NCBI RefSeq assembly: GCF_020379485.1
Contig: NC_063444.1
Span: 1,126,652 to 1,190,651, forward strand
Reading direction: 5' to 3'
Source of the DNA: Brassica napus
Taxonomy: Eukaryota; Streptophyta; Magnoliopsida; Brassicales; Brassicaceae
DNA length: 64,000 bases
Below, piece after piece: positions 1-9,687 of this stretch. Position 1 is the stretch's first letter. Every line of letters starts with the position of its first letter. A program made the position numbers and the translations under genes. The notes beneath the pieces were generated by a model that worked only from the letters and a program-made list of their open reading frames with translations, did not search any database and was not told where the DNA came from.

Positions 1-28
1 CTCTCTCTCTCTCTCTCTCTCTCTCTCT
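1..28. repeat. (CT)n microsatellite
   Basis: The window opens inside a perfect CT dinucleotide run, so its true length is unknown. The following stretch to about position 670 is AT-rich DNA in which I see no coding signal. Confidence 0.9.
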
Positions 29-673
29 TGCTACCATCTCGGTAGAAGAAGACTAGCTGATAAATAGACTATGCATGTTTTAGCCAAGTGTCTTTACCTT
101 ACAACTGCTTGACACGGTTTTGTTTCCATAAATGAACAGGTTTATATAATGAATTTTTTTTTTTTTTTTTTTTGCTAAAATTTGGAAGGTTATATAATGA
201 TTTACATACAATTTGTCTTGTGAAATAGATTTTTGATGTCTTTCTATAACGTAGCATAAAGGAATGAATTCAGTAACGTTCGTTTTGTAATTTTACTAAA
301 CATTTTAAATTATACACTACAGTTTGAGCAGTACTTAGCAGTTCGAAGTAGCCACTTTTGAAGACATTTCACATGTTATATACGGATATACCAACATGCT
401 TAATTCGTCATTTTTTTAATAATTACTTACATCCTTTAATAAAGCAATTCCGTTTGTCGTGGCATTCTCATCTCGGCTTTTAGTACTTACAGTTCCAAAG
501 ATCTGAATTCCTCAAAACTGTTGATTATTCATGAAGTTGCGAAATTTGAAAGCGGTAGTAAAAATAACACCGGAGTCATTATCACGTTATGCTACTATGT
601 ATTTAAAGCATAGGGATGATCAAGCACACAGACACAGACGACAAAACACACTAGTCTCTCGTTGTTATTTAAT

Positions 674-1218
674 GTGTAGACATGGAAGCTGGCAGGAGAT
701 CCAGACAAAGGTTGCACATTCACTGCATAACCACATGAGTTAGCTCTCTATTTATCCACAAGTTCAGGATACATGAATGAGTTGGTTTACCTACCTCCCC
801 ACTTCTCAGGGTCTAACCGGAAAGCTTCAAGAGCACGTTTCTGGCACAAGGTTCCCGCCATGTCTATGTACCTTCAAAAAGAAAGTCAAGATTGGTCAAA
901 CAAGCATGTCTAGGATCTGAGACTGAGTTTGTGACTCTGATTGCAAAAAAAAAAAGCTATGAACATACTCATTTCCTCCATAGTATCTAGCCCCAGGGTA
1001 CCCTTCACTGTACTTGTTAGTCATCACAGACCCAACAGCTTGCATCACCGAGACAGATGTGAAATTCTCAGATGGAATGAGTTCAAGCCCCTTCCACTGT
1101 CTAGCTTTCTCAAGCTCAATGATGTCAGCAATCTCCTAAGATGATCTGATCTGATAAGAGGACGAATAGGTTTGTCAACTGAAGAAGAAAGTCTCCTAAG
1201 AGCTATTGCCATCGCCAT
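674..1218 (-). pseudogene. Mitochondrial serine hydroxymethyltransferase fragment (SHM1-like)
   Basis: The reverse strand starts with MAMAIALRRLSSSVDKPIRP, matching the mitochondrial presequence of plant SHM1, the glycine/serine-interconverting enzyme of photorespiration. It then jumps, out of frame, to the EIADII...[15 protein letters not shown] segment, so roughly 45 residues at the start of the mature enzyme are deleted. A GT-AG intron still joins YYGGNE to YIDMAGTLCQKRALEAF (about 860-980). A further exon begins with VNVQPLSGSPASFHVYT at 722 and homology stops at about 674. The PLP-binding and catalytic two thirds of this protein of about 520 residues are absent. The internal frameshift and the truncation make it a dead relic. 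It lies next to an AGL21 fragment, as SHM1 and AGL21 are neighbours in Arabidopsis (At4g37930/37940, from memory). Confidence 0.9.
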
Positions 1219-1639
1219 TTTTGCTCTGCCTCTCTCTCTCTGGAAACACTGGAAACAAATTTGAATGATGAGAAGAATCAAATGGGCTTATCCTTTGAAG
1301 AGAGCATTGTGGCCTCTGCTTTTGGCGGTTCAATTTTTTTTTTTGAATTTTTTTCCCTCTTTTCTTTTTATATTTTCTTATTTTATTTTTGTGGTTTCTT
1401 GTCATTATCTCATGCCACAGTCTCTCCACCAACGTTTCCATTCTATATGGTTATAAAAAAAGACAGCATATTAATATATAAATACTCAGGAGAGTATAAT
1501 AAACACAGGTTTACTTGTATTTCTTCTGTATTATATATGCTTCAATTATATAATTAAAAATGCACAAGAGAATGAGAAAAAAAATATGATTGATGAGAAG
1601 AAACATGCTTGGTTTCTTGAGGTTTCTTCTTTGTTTCCA

Positions 1640-2293
1640 ATTCAAGTCCCTTCTTCAACATCGTGGTATCTCCCAACTTGTAGAGCTCCACATTTTTCTT
1701 GATGAATCCTTTGTACTTTTCTTGACAATTCAACGCTTTCCTGATGTATGAGGTTCCTCAGCAACCACGAGCCAAAAATCACAAAAATAAGAATTGTATC
1801 TTATGTTATTTTTGGAGGATCTATCCCATATATATATAACCTTTTGGCTTAGTTCTTGGATTTCATGAGTCAACATTTGTTCCTGTAAAATCCGGAATAG
1901 CAATCAATTATATTGAGTTTCATTGTGTTATAAAGTCCATCTTTGAGCAATACACTCAAAAGTATAAAATACAAGGTAGAGATTAATTATATGTATCTAT
2001 AGAGAATATATACCTTTTTCATACGAACTCCACGCAAACTTATCTCAAGTTGATTCTCAAGATTGTTTAGCTCGTTGACGCTCAAACCATTTAGTTGTTC
2101 CCTTTGTCTGATTCATAGCAAACATGTAATCACAGTGTATACGTAAAAAAACTTCCTTTGTTCATGTATTTCCGTGGATACTGTGATTAAAGACTAATTT
2201 TTATAATATAATATATGTTACACAGTGGTGGTGGTTGAAGCTGGCAATACCGATGGTTTTCTTGCAAAGCATGCAACTCTGGCCTTAGGACTG
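1640..2293 (-). pseudogene. AGL17-clade MADS-box gene fragment (AGL21-like)
   Basis: Four reverse-strand exons of the K-domain region can be read in order. They are VLRPELHALQENHR (2293-2251), REQLNGLSVNELNNLENQ...SLRGVRMKK (2107-2014), EQMLTHEIQELSQK (1882-1841) and RNLIHQESVELSRKVQRIHQE (about 1770-1700). Splice sites between them are canonical. The DNA-binding MADS exon is missing. Two codons are lost relative to AGL21 after ENHRQ, and one extra A in the last readable exon shifts the frame just before the NVELYK motif. AGL21 is a root-development transcription factor; this copy cannot make one. A SINE sits 70 bp upstream of its first surviving exon, so insertion and truncation have both eroded it. 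Confidence 0.88.
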
Positions 2294-2377
2294 CAGCCAA
2301 AGATTACATAACGTTAAACTTCATTTAAAGTGATCGTGGTGTATATATAATTCACTCATATATAAGCTTAACCAGCT

Positions 2378-2606
2378 AACCGGGCCTCGTAGTCTGGTGG
2401 TAAAGGAACCTCGGCTGAGGTGCCCGCCACCCGAGTTCGAGCCCCGGCCACGAGGGGTATTTACATGGGCTGCCTCTCGCCCTCCAGACCACTTCGCGTA
2501 ACCAGGGACCCTTAAGTGGACGCTTAAAAATCCTGTAATGGCTTGGGCTTCGGCCCGGTGGGCTAGTCGATCACGCAAAGTGGTCGGATACTGGATTATC
2601 AAAAAA
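2378..2606 (+). mobile_element. tRNA-derived SINE, complete, with 14-bp target-site duplication
   Basis: The head carries an RNA polymerase III A box (GTAGTCTGGTGGTAAAGG) and B box (GAGTTCGAGCCCC). A GC-rich body follows and it ends in a short A run. It is flanked by perfect direct repeats AAGCTTAACCAGCT at 2364-2377 and 2607-2620. The intact duplication implies a relatively recent retroposition. The body is conspicuously GC-rich against the surrounding AT-rich DNA. It fits the tRNA-headed SINEs common in Brassiceae; the exact subfamily was not determined. Confidence 0.95.
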
Positions 2607-3185
2607 AAGCTTAACCAGCTCTTGAGTTTTTTCCTTGCCAAACAACATACGTAAATTAAGTAGACGGTAGTTTCTTTTTCAATTAAATGCTTAGATGTGT
2701 ATAAGCAATAACTTTGAGCAATCTAATCAACAGGAAAAAAAAAGTTAAACCAAGGCTCGGTCACAAATATAATGGAATTAATGTAGCACACTTTTTAAAC
2801 TAAATCCAAGGAACAATAACATGTGCCACGGCGTATCTGGTAAGCTCCACTATGAACTATGCTAAGTTTCATATATATTTAATGGTTCATGAACTTTATG
2901 TCTATGATACTTGAGAAAAAAAAAACGATTTTTTTTGGCTTAAAGAGAAAAAACGATATTGACAGATATCTCGTATAATATAGGTGATCTTGGCTAGATA
3001 ATCAAGGAAGTTACCAAATATTAATTTCACACCATTTGCAAAAAAAAAAAAAACACACATTTATAGAACTCTTTTTACTTTGTTGAAACTGAAACTCCTC
3101 TGTAAATCAATATAATGTAAAAGTTGTATGTTATTCACATGCTCTCCTTCATATATATATATATATTACAACAGTTTACCGACTT

Positions 3186-3508
3186 TTTTTTTGTCTGGTT
3201 AATTATGTTATTACAAATTATGAGAAACGTTACATAGACGATATTACAGCCGACAATTCTACCTGCCTTATGAGGATTCACGCTTGACTGCATCATCCTG
3301 AATAGCCCTATGAGATCCATTCCTGACGGTACTCTTTGTGTCATGCTGAAGATCTATTATAAGCATTTTCTCTACTTTTCTGCATAATTCGCATTTTCTT
3401 GGAATTGAAACCCAAACCACTTCCTGCAAAAATTGCGTTGTCTGGGGTTCAAACCCCAGACCTGAGTGTAAAAACCTTTAAACCTTGCCCGCTATACCAC
3501 GGTGCTTC
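3186..3508 (-). mobile_element. Second tRNA-derived SINE family, full-length, minus orientation
   Basis: Reading the minus strand, a tRNA-like head comes first, with A box (GTGGTATAGCGGG) and B box (GGTTTGAACCCC). A body containing CAAAGAGTACCGTCAGG follows, and the element ends in GACAAAAAAAAA. Imperfect flanking repeats of about 16 bp built on TTTACCGACT lie at 3169-3185 and 3509-3524. Part of the body recurs at 47,251-47,459, which shows it is a dispersed family. It is older than the SINE at 2378, judging from mismatches in its duplication. It sits immediately beside a copia tail. Confidence 0.85.
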
Positions 3509-3589
3509 CACAATTTTACCGACTTTAGAGTAGACTTTTAATTACATCATTATCAACTCCTCTAAGTATATCTAAAATACACTTCATCC

Positions 3590-3960
3590 TTATCCTCCTA
3601 TACTTCCCCTCAAGTTGGGAATGTGAAAACTTTTCACTCCCAACTTGAACAACAATGTCTCAAATTGCACTGGTCCAAGAGCCTTAGTTAACACATCTGC
3701 TACTTGTTCATGAGTTCGAACAAGAACCATTTCGAGTATACCATCTTGTATTGCATCATTGACCTGATGACAGTCTGATTTTACGTGCTTTGTTTTTTCG
3801 TGGAACACCGGATCTTTTGCTATGTATATTGCAGAAAACTTTAATAAGGTTTTTTTCTGCAACATTTTGTTCATTATATCCGAAAACACAGGTAGAATAT
3901 TCTCTAGAATTAGCATTTTCGATAATATCAGATAATTAAGATATTTCACCAAAACTTTAG
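3590..3960 (-). mobile_element. Ty1/copia retrotransposon fragment, RNase H end of pol
   Basis: The reverse strand reads AIYIAKDPVFHEKTKHVKSD, then HEQVADVLTKALG and FHIPNLRGSIGG before a stop. These are the hallmark C-terminal motifs of copia polyproteins (RNase H domain and pol terminus). Upstream residues are degenerate. No gag, protease or integrase is seen, and I could not identify long terminal repeats. It is an inert 3' remnant of a plant retrotransposon. Confidence 0.9.
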
Positions 3961-4095
3961 TTTGTTTCTGTGATCCATATAAGTTCGTAGAAGAATCCAT
4001 CAGTTTCTTTTAGCAGTTTAATCAAAACAATCATCAGATTCTAAAGGTGTTCTCTGAATTGCATCTTTTTTTTTTTTGGCTGTAAATGATTTTAA

Positions 4096-4470
4096 GATAA
4101 CATCACACAACTCTTTACATGTGATACTTCTAAAGCCTTTAGAAAAAGAATCTTCAAGTAAACAATGACTTCACTTGTACCAAGAGATTCACGCTGGCTT
4201 TTAACCGAACAACAAGCTCTAGGGAACCAAGATTTTGCATTGCTTAAGACCCAAGACTGTGATAATGGAAGTTGAGAAGCCAGATACAATGCCAGCAATC
4301 ACAACATATCTCCAGTACTTTGGTCTTCCTTTTCCATTGAACCAGGACTGTACTAACTTGGAGACTGGAGAAAAAAAAATGTCAAAGACAAGACAAGAGA
4401 TGGTTCTGTCTTCTAAATTCTACTGTGTGTGATTAGTGATGATGAAATGCATAAGACTGAAACTCCACAG
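4096..4470. repeat. Duplicated unit, copy 1 (C-terminal membrane-anchor exon remnant)
   Basis: This segment is closely repeated at 5197-5500, on either side of the TRM4-like fragment. On the minus strand copy 1 can be read through GKGRPKYWRYVVIAG, then a hydrophobic stretch, then a stop codon at 4219-4221. That looks like the end of a tail-anchored or multi-pass membrane protein, whose identity I do not recognise. Its 3' end also carries a short internal duplication (TCTACTGTGTGTGATTAGTG twice, about 4417-4500). Confidence 0.7.
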
Positions 4471-4677
4471 TAATTCTACTGTGTGTGATTAGTGATGATG
4501 TAGCATTTTGTATATTTGTGTGAGCTTATTGTTGGGAGAGTGATTTATATATATTTCGGGGATTTCTAAAATTTGTTGATTTTAAAATAACTGAAATTCT
4601 TTTCATAGACTTTTAACATTTATGTTCTTTATAGCCTACAAGTTGTGATTACCATAAGAGGTAAGCATATATTATAG

Positions 4678-5085
<408 letters not shown>

Positions 5086-5196
5086 ATTAGGACTGCAGAA
5101 ACAAGTAAAGCTATCAGAAGAACACGAACACCAGAACCCTATGAACTTCTTGCCCCGCACTATCTGCAGCAGTAACCCCATAGCACTCAAGAGTAT

Positions 5197-5500
5197 ATCT
5201 TTACATGTGATACTTCTAAGCCTTAGGAAAAAGAATCTTCAAGTAAACAATGACTTCACTTGTACCAAGAGATTCACGCTGGCTCTTAGCCGAACAAGAA
5301 GCTCTAGGGAACCAAGATTTTGCATTGCTTAAGACCCAAGACTGTGATAATGGAAGTTGAGAAGCCAGATACAATGCCAGATACACTGTACTAACTTGGA
5401 GACTCTGGAGAAAATGTCAAAGAAAAGACAAGAGATGGTTCTGTCTTCTAAATTCTAGTGTGTGTGATGATGAAATGCATAAGACTGAAACTCCACAGCA
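5197..5500. repeat. Duplicated unit, copy 2 (partner of 4096-4470)
   Basis: This second copy is nearly identical over its first 170 bases (from TACATGTGATACTTCTAAG) and again over its last 100. It lacks an internal block of about 50 bases that copy 1 has between GATACAATGCCAG and ACTGTACTAACTTGGAG. The deletion destroys the minus-strand membrane-protein frame readable in copy 1. Flanks of both copies end in ATGCATAAGACTGAAACTCC. Confidence 0.8.
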
Positions 5501-5868
5501 ATACTAAAGATTAGGAACCATATGAACTTACAAGACAGCGTATTGTTTTTAAAAAAGTGAAATAAAAGATAAATTGATTGGCAACGGAAAAAGCCATCTT
5601 GATTCTCACAACCGATACAGCTGCTGCAGGCTCTTGTTGTTCGGTCATGATGAACAAAAGATGGTGCAGCTGTGTACAACTAAAGAAATCAGAAGTTTTC
5701 CACACAGACTAACCGTATAAGCATAGTTGTCTTCCTTAATACAAACAGAGAACACAAGTAGAGTTGTGAAACTAGAATAAACAAAAGCAAAGAAGGAAAA
5801 GGAAAAAAAAAAATCCCCCAGAGGATTTTGTTTGTCAAACAAAGCTCTTACACATATAAAACACACAA

Positions 5869-7182
5869 TTATAGAAAAGCAATACTATCATTGTGTTGGG
5901 GTGAGAAAGAGACGCAGCATATGCCTGTGAGTCCATAACGGCTCCAGAACTCTTCAGTATCAGCGACTCCGTGGATCCTGACTCTTCTCGTGCTCTTGGT
6001 GTCTGGGTTGAAGAAGAAAACATAGAAGGGGTGGGCACGGTCTGGCAGAGTTGATGGGGAGAAAATGATTTCACCAGCCTTGTTGGTTCCTTGGGAAATC
6101 ATACGCTCACCCATCCCAAGAGTGAAGGGAAGAGACGAGGGAAGCTGAAATGATTGTCCGGACCACTCATGTTTCGTCACATCCTCCAGTATCCAAAGAT
6201 TAAAACGGTCGAAAGAAGAAGCACCTCCCAAACAGATTGGTACAACGACAGCTAGCTTCCCTTTGTATTCTATCAATGATGTAAAGCCCTTCCAAACCAG
6301 GACATCCTTAGGCGTAGTGATAAAACTTAGTATCCTCTCATTTCTAACATCAAAACACACAAACACAGGAGGAGGAGGAGGAGGAAGCGCTTCGGTTTGA
6401 TTTGGAACAGAAGCACCATAATAGATGAAACCATTGATGCATAGTCCCACAGTCATACGGCGATAAGGCGGGGAGGTAACTTGGGTACGAGATACAACTC
6501 GTCCTCCTCTTCCAAGTGTTATAACCTCGTGCATGCACATGAGACTAGGGTTATGAATAAGATCATACCTAGATGTCAACAGGGTCAACGCTTTGAATTG
6601 ATCATCAACAGGATCGTATCCCAAGCATGTGCCATTTGCCTTGCAGTGAAAGGTTATGACTTGCCTCGTGCTAGGGTTACATATAATGAACGTTAACCCC
6701 TCAGAACAAGCGAGAAAGCCATGGACGGAAGAATACTTGAAGCTGCCGTGACGCAAGGTCACTGAGGGTATTGTCATGTCTAGATTGGCAACCAAAGAAG
6801 ACGAAGACGAAGACGAAGACGAAGAAGAAGCTTCCTCCTCCTCCTCTCCCGACAAGATGAAGAGACGCTCGGGTTTACCAAATACACTGTTGGTGAAAGC
6901 GGCTATAAAACGGGATGGCTTCGCAGCGTAGTAAGAAGCGACGAATCTTTGGCTTCGGATAAGGGAATACCAAATCTTGGACACGCATAGGAACTTCATA
7001 AGAGACTTTCCAGGCAATCTAGTCAGTGTCTCCACCTCCATATCGTAAGGGAGGAGGACATGTAGCTTCTTACCTGGGCGGCTCTTTGCAGGCGATCTAG
7101 TATACATCTTTTTCTTCAGATCAAGAGGGATCGGTTCCAAGATGCTTCGGCTGCCCTTCTCATGTTCCTTGCGTTTCATCAT
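5869..7182 (-). CDS. F-box protein with type-3 F-box-associated domain
   Basis: A single-exon protein of 437 residues. It should act as the substrate adaptor of an SCF (SKP1-cullin-F-box) ubiquitin ligase. An F-box lies at about residues 41-85 (LLPYDMEVETLTRLPGKSLM, then FLCVSKIWYSLI). It is followed by the C-terminal half typical of Brassicaceae FBA_3 proteins (CNPSTRQVITF and CLGYDPVDDQFKAL). A basic N-terminal extension of 40 residues precedes the F-box. A run of Glu then Ser (EEEEEASSSSSSSSSSS) at about 113-130 lies between the F-box and the FBA region, encoded by an imperfect trinucleotide repeat. The start chosen is the first Met (MMKRKEHEKG). The second Met is equally possible. It is the only intact gene among the left-hand relics. 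The target is unknown. The AT-rich 300 bp upstream hold poly-T/A tracts only. Confidence 0.88.
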   Translation of the reverse strand: MMKRKEHEKGSRSILEPIPLDLKKKMYTRSPAKSRPGKKLHVLLPYDMEVETLTRLPGKSLMKFLCVSKIWYSLIRSQRFVASYYAAKPSRFIAAFTNSVFGKPERLFILSGEEEEEASSSSSSSSSSSLVANLDMTIPSVTLRHGSFKYSSVHGFLACSEGLTFIICNPSTRQVITFHCKANGTCLGYDPVDDQFKALTLLTSRYDLIHNPSLMCMHEVITLGRGGRVVSRTQVTSPPYRRMTVGLCINGFIYYGASVPNQTEALPPPPPPVFVCFDVRNERILSFITTPKDVLVWKGFTSLIEYKGKLAVVVPICLGGASSFDRFNLWILEDVTKHEWSGQSFQLPSSLPFTLGMGERMISQGTNKAGEIIFSPSTLPDRAHPFYVFFFNPDTKSTRRVRIHGVADTEEFWSRYGLTGICCVSFSPQHNDSIAFL

Positions 7183-7487
7183 GGAACGAAAACCCTTAAT
7201 TCGACTCGATTGATATGTAAAAAGACAAAGAGGAGTTTCCTTTTGAGAATTCAGACAGATCTCAGCCGTTCGTTTTTGAACTTAAACTTTTAACAACTCT
7301 GACACAACCTAGTTTAATAGATTTTGTTAAAGACTGACTAACTCTAGGTTCGGTCCCTTTTTCTTTTTTTTTTTAAAAAAAGAAAAAAAGAAAAAAAACT
7401 TAAATTAATAAATATATTAAAATGTGTGTTTGCTGATCTCTGATCCATCCCTTTCTGATAATCTGATAATCATCGACTTGAAACCTT

Positions 7488-7963
7488 TTGTGTGTGTTCA
7501 GTCATCTCTGTCTTAGTGTTTTCGTTTAAGCCTTCCATCAATCAATCGAAATTATCAACCTTTTCTCCTAACCCGAACAAGAGCTTCTCGAGTTCGTGCT
7601 CAAGTTTCGATTTTGTCATATGGGTCAGATGGTGAATTTAGCTAAAAGTAATCGTTTTTTTTCCCTTGATTCAGGATAATGGCTCCGCTTGTGAAATTTC
7701 ACCTGCTGCCTTTGTTTCCCGAGTCTCCAAACAAGGATGTTAATAGAAGAGTCGCTGCTGCTTCTGTAATCGCCGCTTTGGCCTTTGTTTCTATCGACAA
7801 GGCTTCTTGATTTTGGGATCTCCTTGAAGGATTTAACCAAATCTTGTGTGGCGTTTGTCAATGCGCTTGCAGCTGGGAAGCAATCGATTCCTCATGCTCG
7901 AGCCGTGGGACAGTACAGTAGCTCCGAAGCCCGTAAGGTGCATCAGGTTACTGATCCCTTAAG

Positions 7964-7996
<33 letters not shown>

Positions 7997-8110
7997 TCAT
8001 AATCATTATTATCATCACCAAGCATCGTCATCATGCTGTTTGGAACTCTTATAGTGCACAACAGTAGACAGTAACAATTGAAAAGTAGCAATGGTTCATA
8101 TTTGATCAAT
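7488..8110 (+). pseudogene. Truncated HCF164 duplicate retaining intron 1
   Basis: This stretch matches, base for base with small gaps, pieces of the intact HCF164 gene at 52,437-53,848 on the opposite strand. It covers part of exon 1 (start codon region deleted), intron 1 (TATGGGTC..GATGGTGAATTTA), the start of exon 2 (PESPNKDVNRRVAAASVIAA), then the last-exon piece [20 protein letters not shown] through to DPLSHG and the 3' UTR. The exons carrying the WCEVC redox centre are deleted and the exon 2 frame is broken. Because intron 1 is kept, this is a DNA-level duplicate and not a reverse-transcribed copy. The normal stop codon is replaced by an expanded GA microsatellite at about 7969-7995. 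Confidence 0.93.
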
Positions 8111-8122
8111 CCATAGCTTATA

Positions 8123-8198
8123 AACGGCAAAATCGCGCTCCAGGATCTCCATCTTGTAACCACTGGTATGGAGTGAATATCCAGTGAGCCTCTGTACA
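8123..8198 (-). pseudogene. Misato 3'-region scrap fused to DAHP-synthase relic
   Basis: The reverse strand of these 76 bases aligns with positions 52,070-52,145 of the Misato locus (TACAGAGGCTCACT...ATTTTGCCG). It lies tail-to-tail with the HCF164 relic, as the two full-size genes do at 51-54 kb. On its other side it abuts DAHP-synthase sequence directly at about 8199-8201, with only an AATCTCTGTACAG-like seam between them. Confidence 0.85.
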
Positions 8199-8200
8199 GA

Positions 8201-9456
8201 GATTAACCCTCATGTTCTCAGCACCCATTCTCACAATCACAGTGATTCTTCCAAGTTTGTTGTTGGGATTCAGGATCTCCACAAGCTTTACAAGCTCATT
8301 GGGATCCATTTTGTTACTCACCTGCATCAAATAGTCAATGCAATATCGCTCAAAATCCAAATCAATTCCATGTCATACTCTGCTGTGCTAATCCTTTAAA
8401 AGTACCTTAATGCCAAGAGGGTTAGCAATCCCCCTGAGAAACTCAACATGAGCACCATCCAACTGTCTAGTACGCTCTCCACACCACACCATGTGAGCAG
8501 AACAATCATAGTACAGACCAGAAGTCGAGTCCAGCCTCGTGAGAGACTGTTCTTAAGGCAGAAGCAAACAACGTGTAGAAATCAGTTGTAGTCATGAGTG
8601 GATGATCCGTGGTGAGTCCACACGCAGACATGAACCCCAATGCCTCATCAACCCTGTTCGCCAGCTCCTGGTACCTACACAACAACAACAAGATAAACCA
8701 TTCAGAGTCTCTGAAACAGAGGAAACTCTGTTCTTCTTTGTTTCATTCAGCTTAAATCAAGGTTCCACTGTGTAACTCTTTGAATTGCAGCGTAACCTCC
8801 AGTGGCAGAGGCTCTAAGAAGGTTCAAAGTAGCTGCAGACTGTGTGTAAGCACGGATCATCCTGTTGGGATCAGGGATCCTCGACTTCGCCGTTGATGTT
8901 GTCTCCCTTGTAGCTAGGCAGCTTCACACCATCCTTCTCCTCGAAAGGGTCAGATCTAGGCTTCGCAAATTGACCAGCCATTCTCCCAACCTAAAACCAA
9001 ACGAATAAAAATCTCACCTTTACTATTAGAAACAGAGAGAAAGATCTAACCTTTACGATAGGGACTTGACCTCCGAAGGTAAGAACAATGCTCATCTGTA
9101 GGAGAACTCTGATGTTAGTCGCATTGAACTCCTTGAAGCTCTCTGCACAATCCCCTCCTTGGAGAAGGAAAGCTTTGCCGACGGCGGCATCGGCCAATCT
9201 CTCTTCCAAGTTTCTAGCTTCTCCGGCAAAAACGATCGGAGGGAAAGCCTCGATGGTTTTGAGGACGGCCGCGTCGGGGTAATCGGGAAGCTGCAGAGCC
9301 TTCTTCAGCTTCCAGCTCTCCGGCGTCCATTCCAAATGCAGCAGAAACTGATTCCTTGACTGAAACGGCGGCGTTTCGGGACGGATCCGCCGCGTGGAGG
9401 GCCGTGACGAGGCTGACGGAAGAGTTAGGCTTTGACGGCGCGGTAGAAAGAGCCAA
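8201..9456 (-). pseudogene. DAHP synthase relic (DHS1-like, shikimate pathway)
   Basis: 3-Deoxy-D-arabino-heptulosonate-7-phosphate synthase catalyses the first step of aromatic amino-acid synthesis in plastids. Readable pieces in order are [116 protein letters not shown], and [20 protein letters not shown] up to GAENMRVNL. Many defects are visible. The ATG is now TTG (9456-9454), there is a frameshift before the WTPESW motif, and the codons for DTF after NATNIR are lost. A deletion after GDNING and another after DFYT both shift frame. The last 140 or so residues are absent. Matches are closest to DHS1 (At4g39980). Confidence 0.93.
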
Positions 9457-9525
9457 AGAGTCCGCATCTCTGTTTTTCTCGCGAGAGATCCAAAGGAAAA
9501 AGAAACAAAATCAAAAGATAAAGGG

Positions 9526-9660
9526 CAACAGCTTCAATATCAGCTACATCGCCGTAGAGTTCGGCAAGAGGGTGGTCGGAGGTTAGACCCTTGATGAGTT
9601 GTGCGCAATCGCAGCGAATCTTTGTGAGACCAAGGTCTCTGCATTTCGCCAATTGCCATG
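9526..9660 (-). mobile_element. Non-LTR retrotransposon RNase H-type scrap
   Basis: Translation of the minus strand gives AKCRDLGLTKIRCDCAQLIK then [14 protein letters not shown]. This resembles the plant RNase H-like (RVT_3) domain found at the end of LINE-derived ORFs. The homology runs into the former 5' leader of the DAHP-synthase relic. It is too short to classify further. Confidence 0.55.
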
Positions 9661-9687
9661 AGAAAAGAAAACATATACTACTATCAG

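Noticed and set aside
531..743. Open frame of 70 codons over the SHM1-like relic
   Set aside because: It runs antisense to readable SHMT exon sequence and has no motifs of its own.
2321..2641. 106-codon minus-strand frame
   Set aside because: It is a chance frame through the SINE and its target duplications.
3135..3344. 69-codon minus-strand frame
   Set aside because: It lies in the body of a SINE that recurs at 47.25 kb in a different frame.
7488..8110. HCF164 relic considered as a processed (reverse-transcribed) pseudogene
   Set aside because: Intron 1 sequence is retained, so a DNA-level copy is required. The apparent exon joining further on is a deletion.
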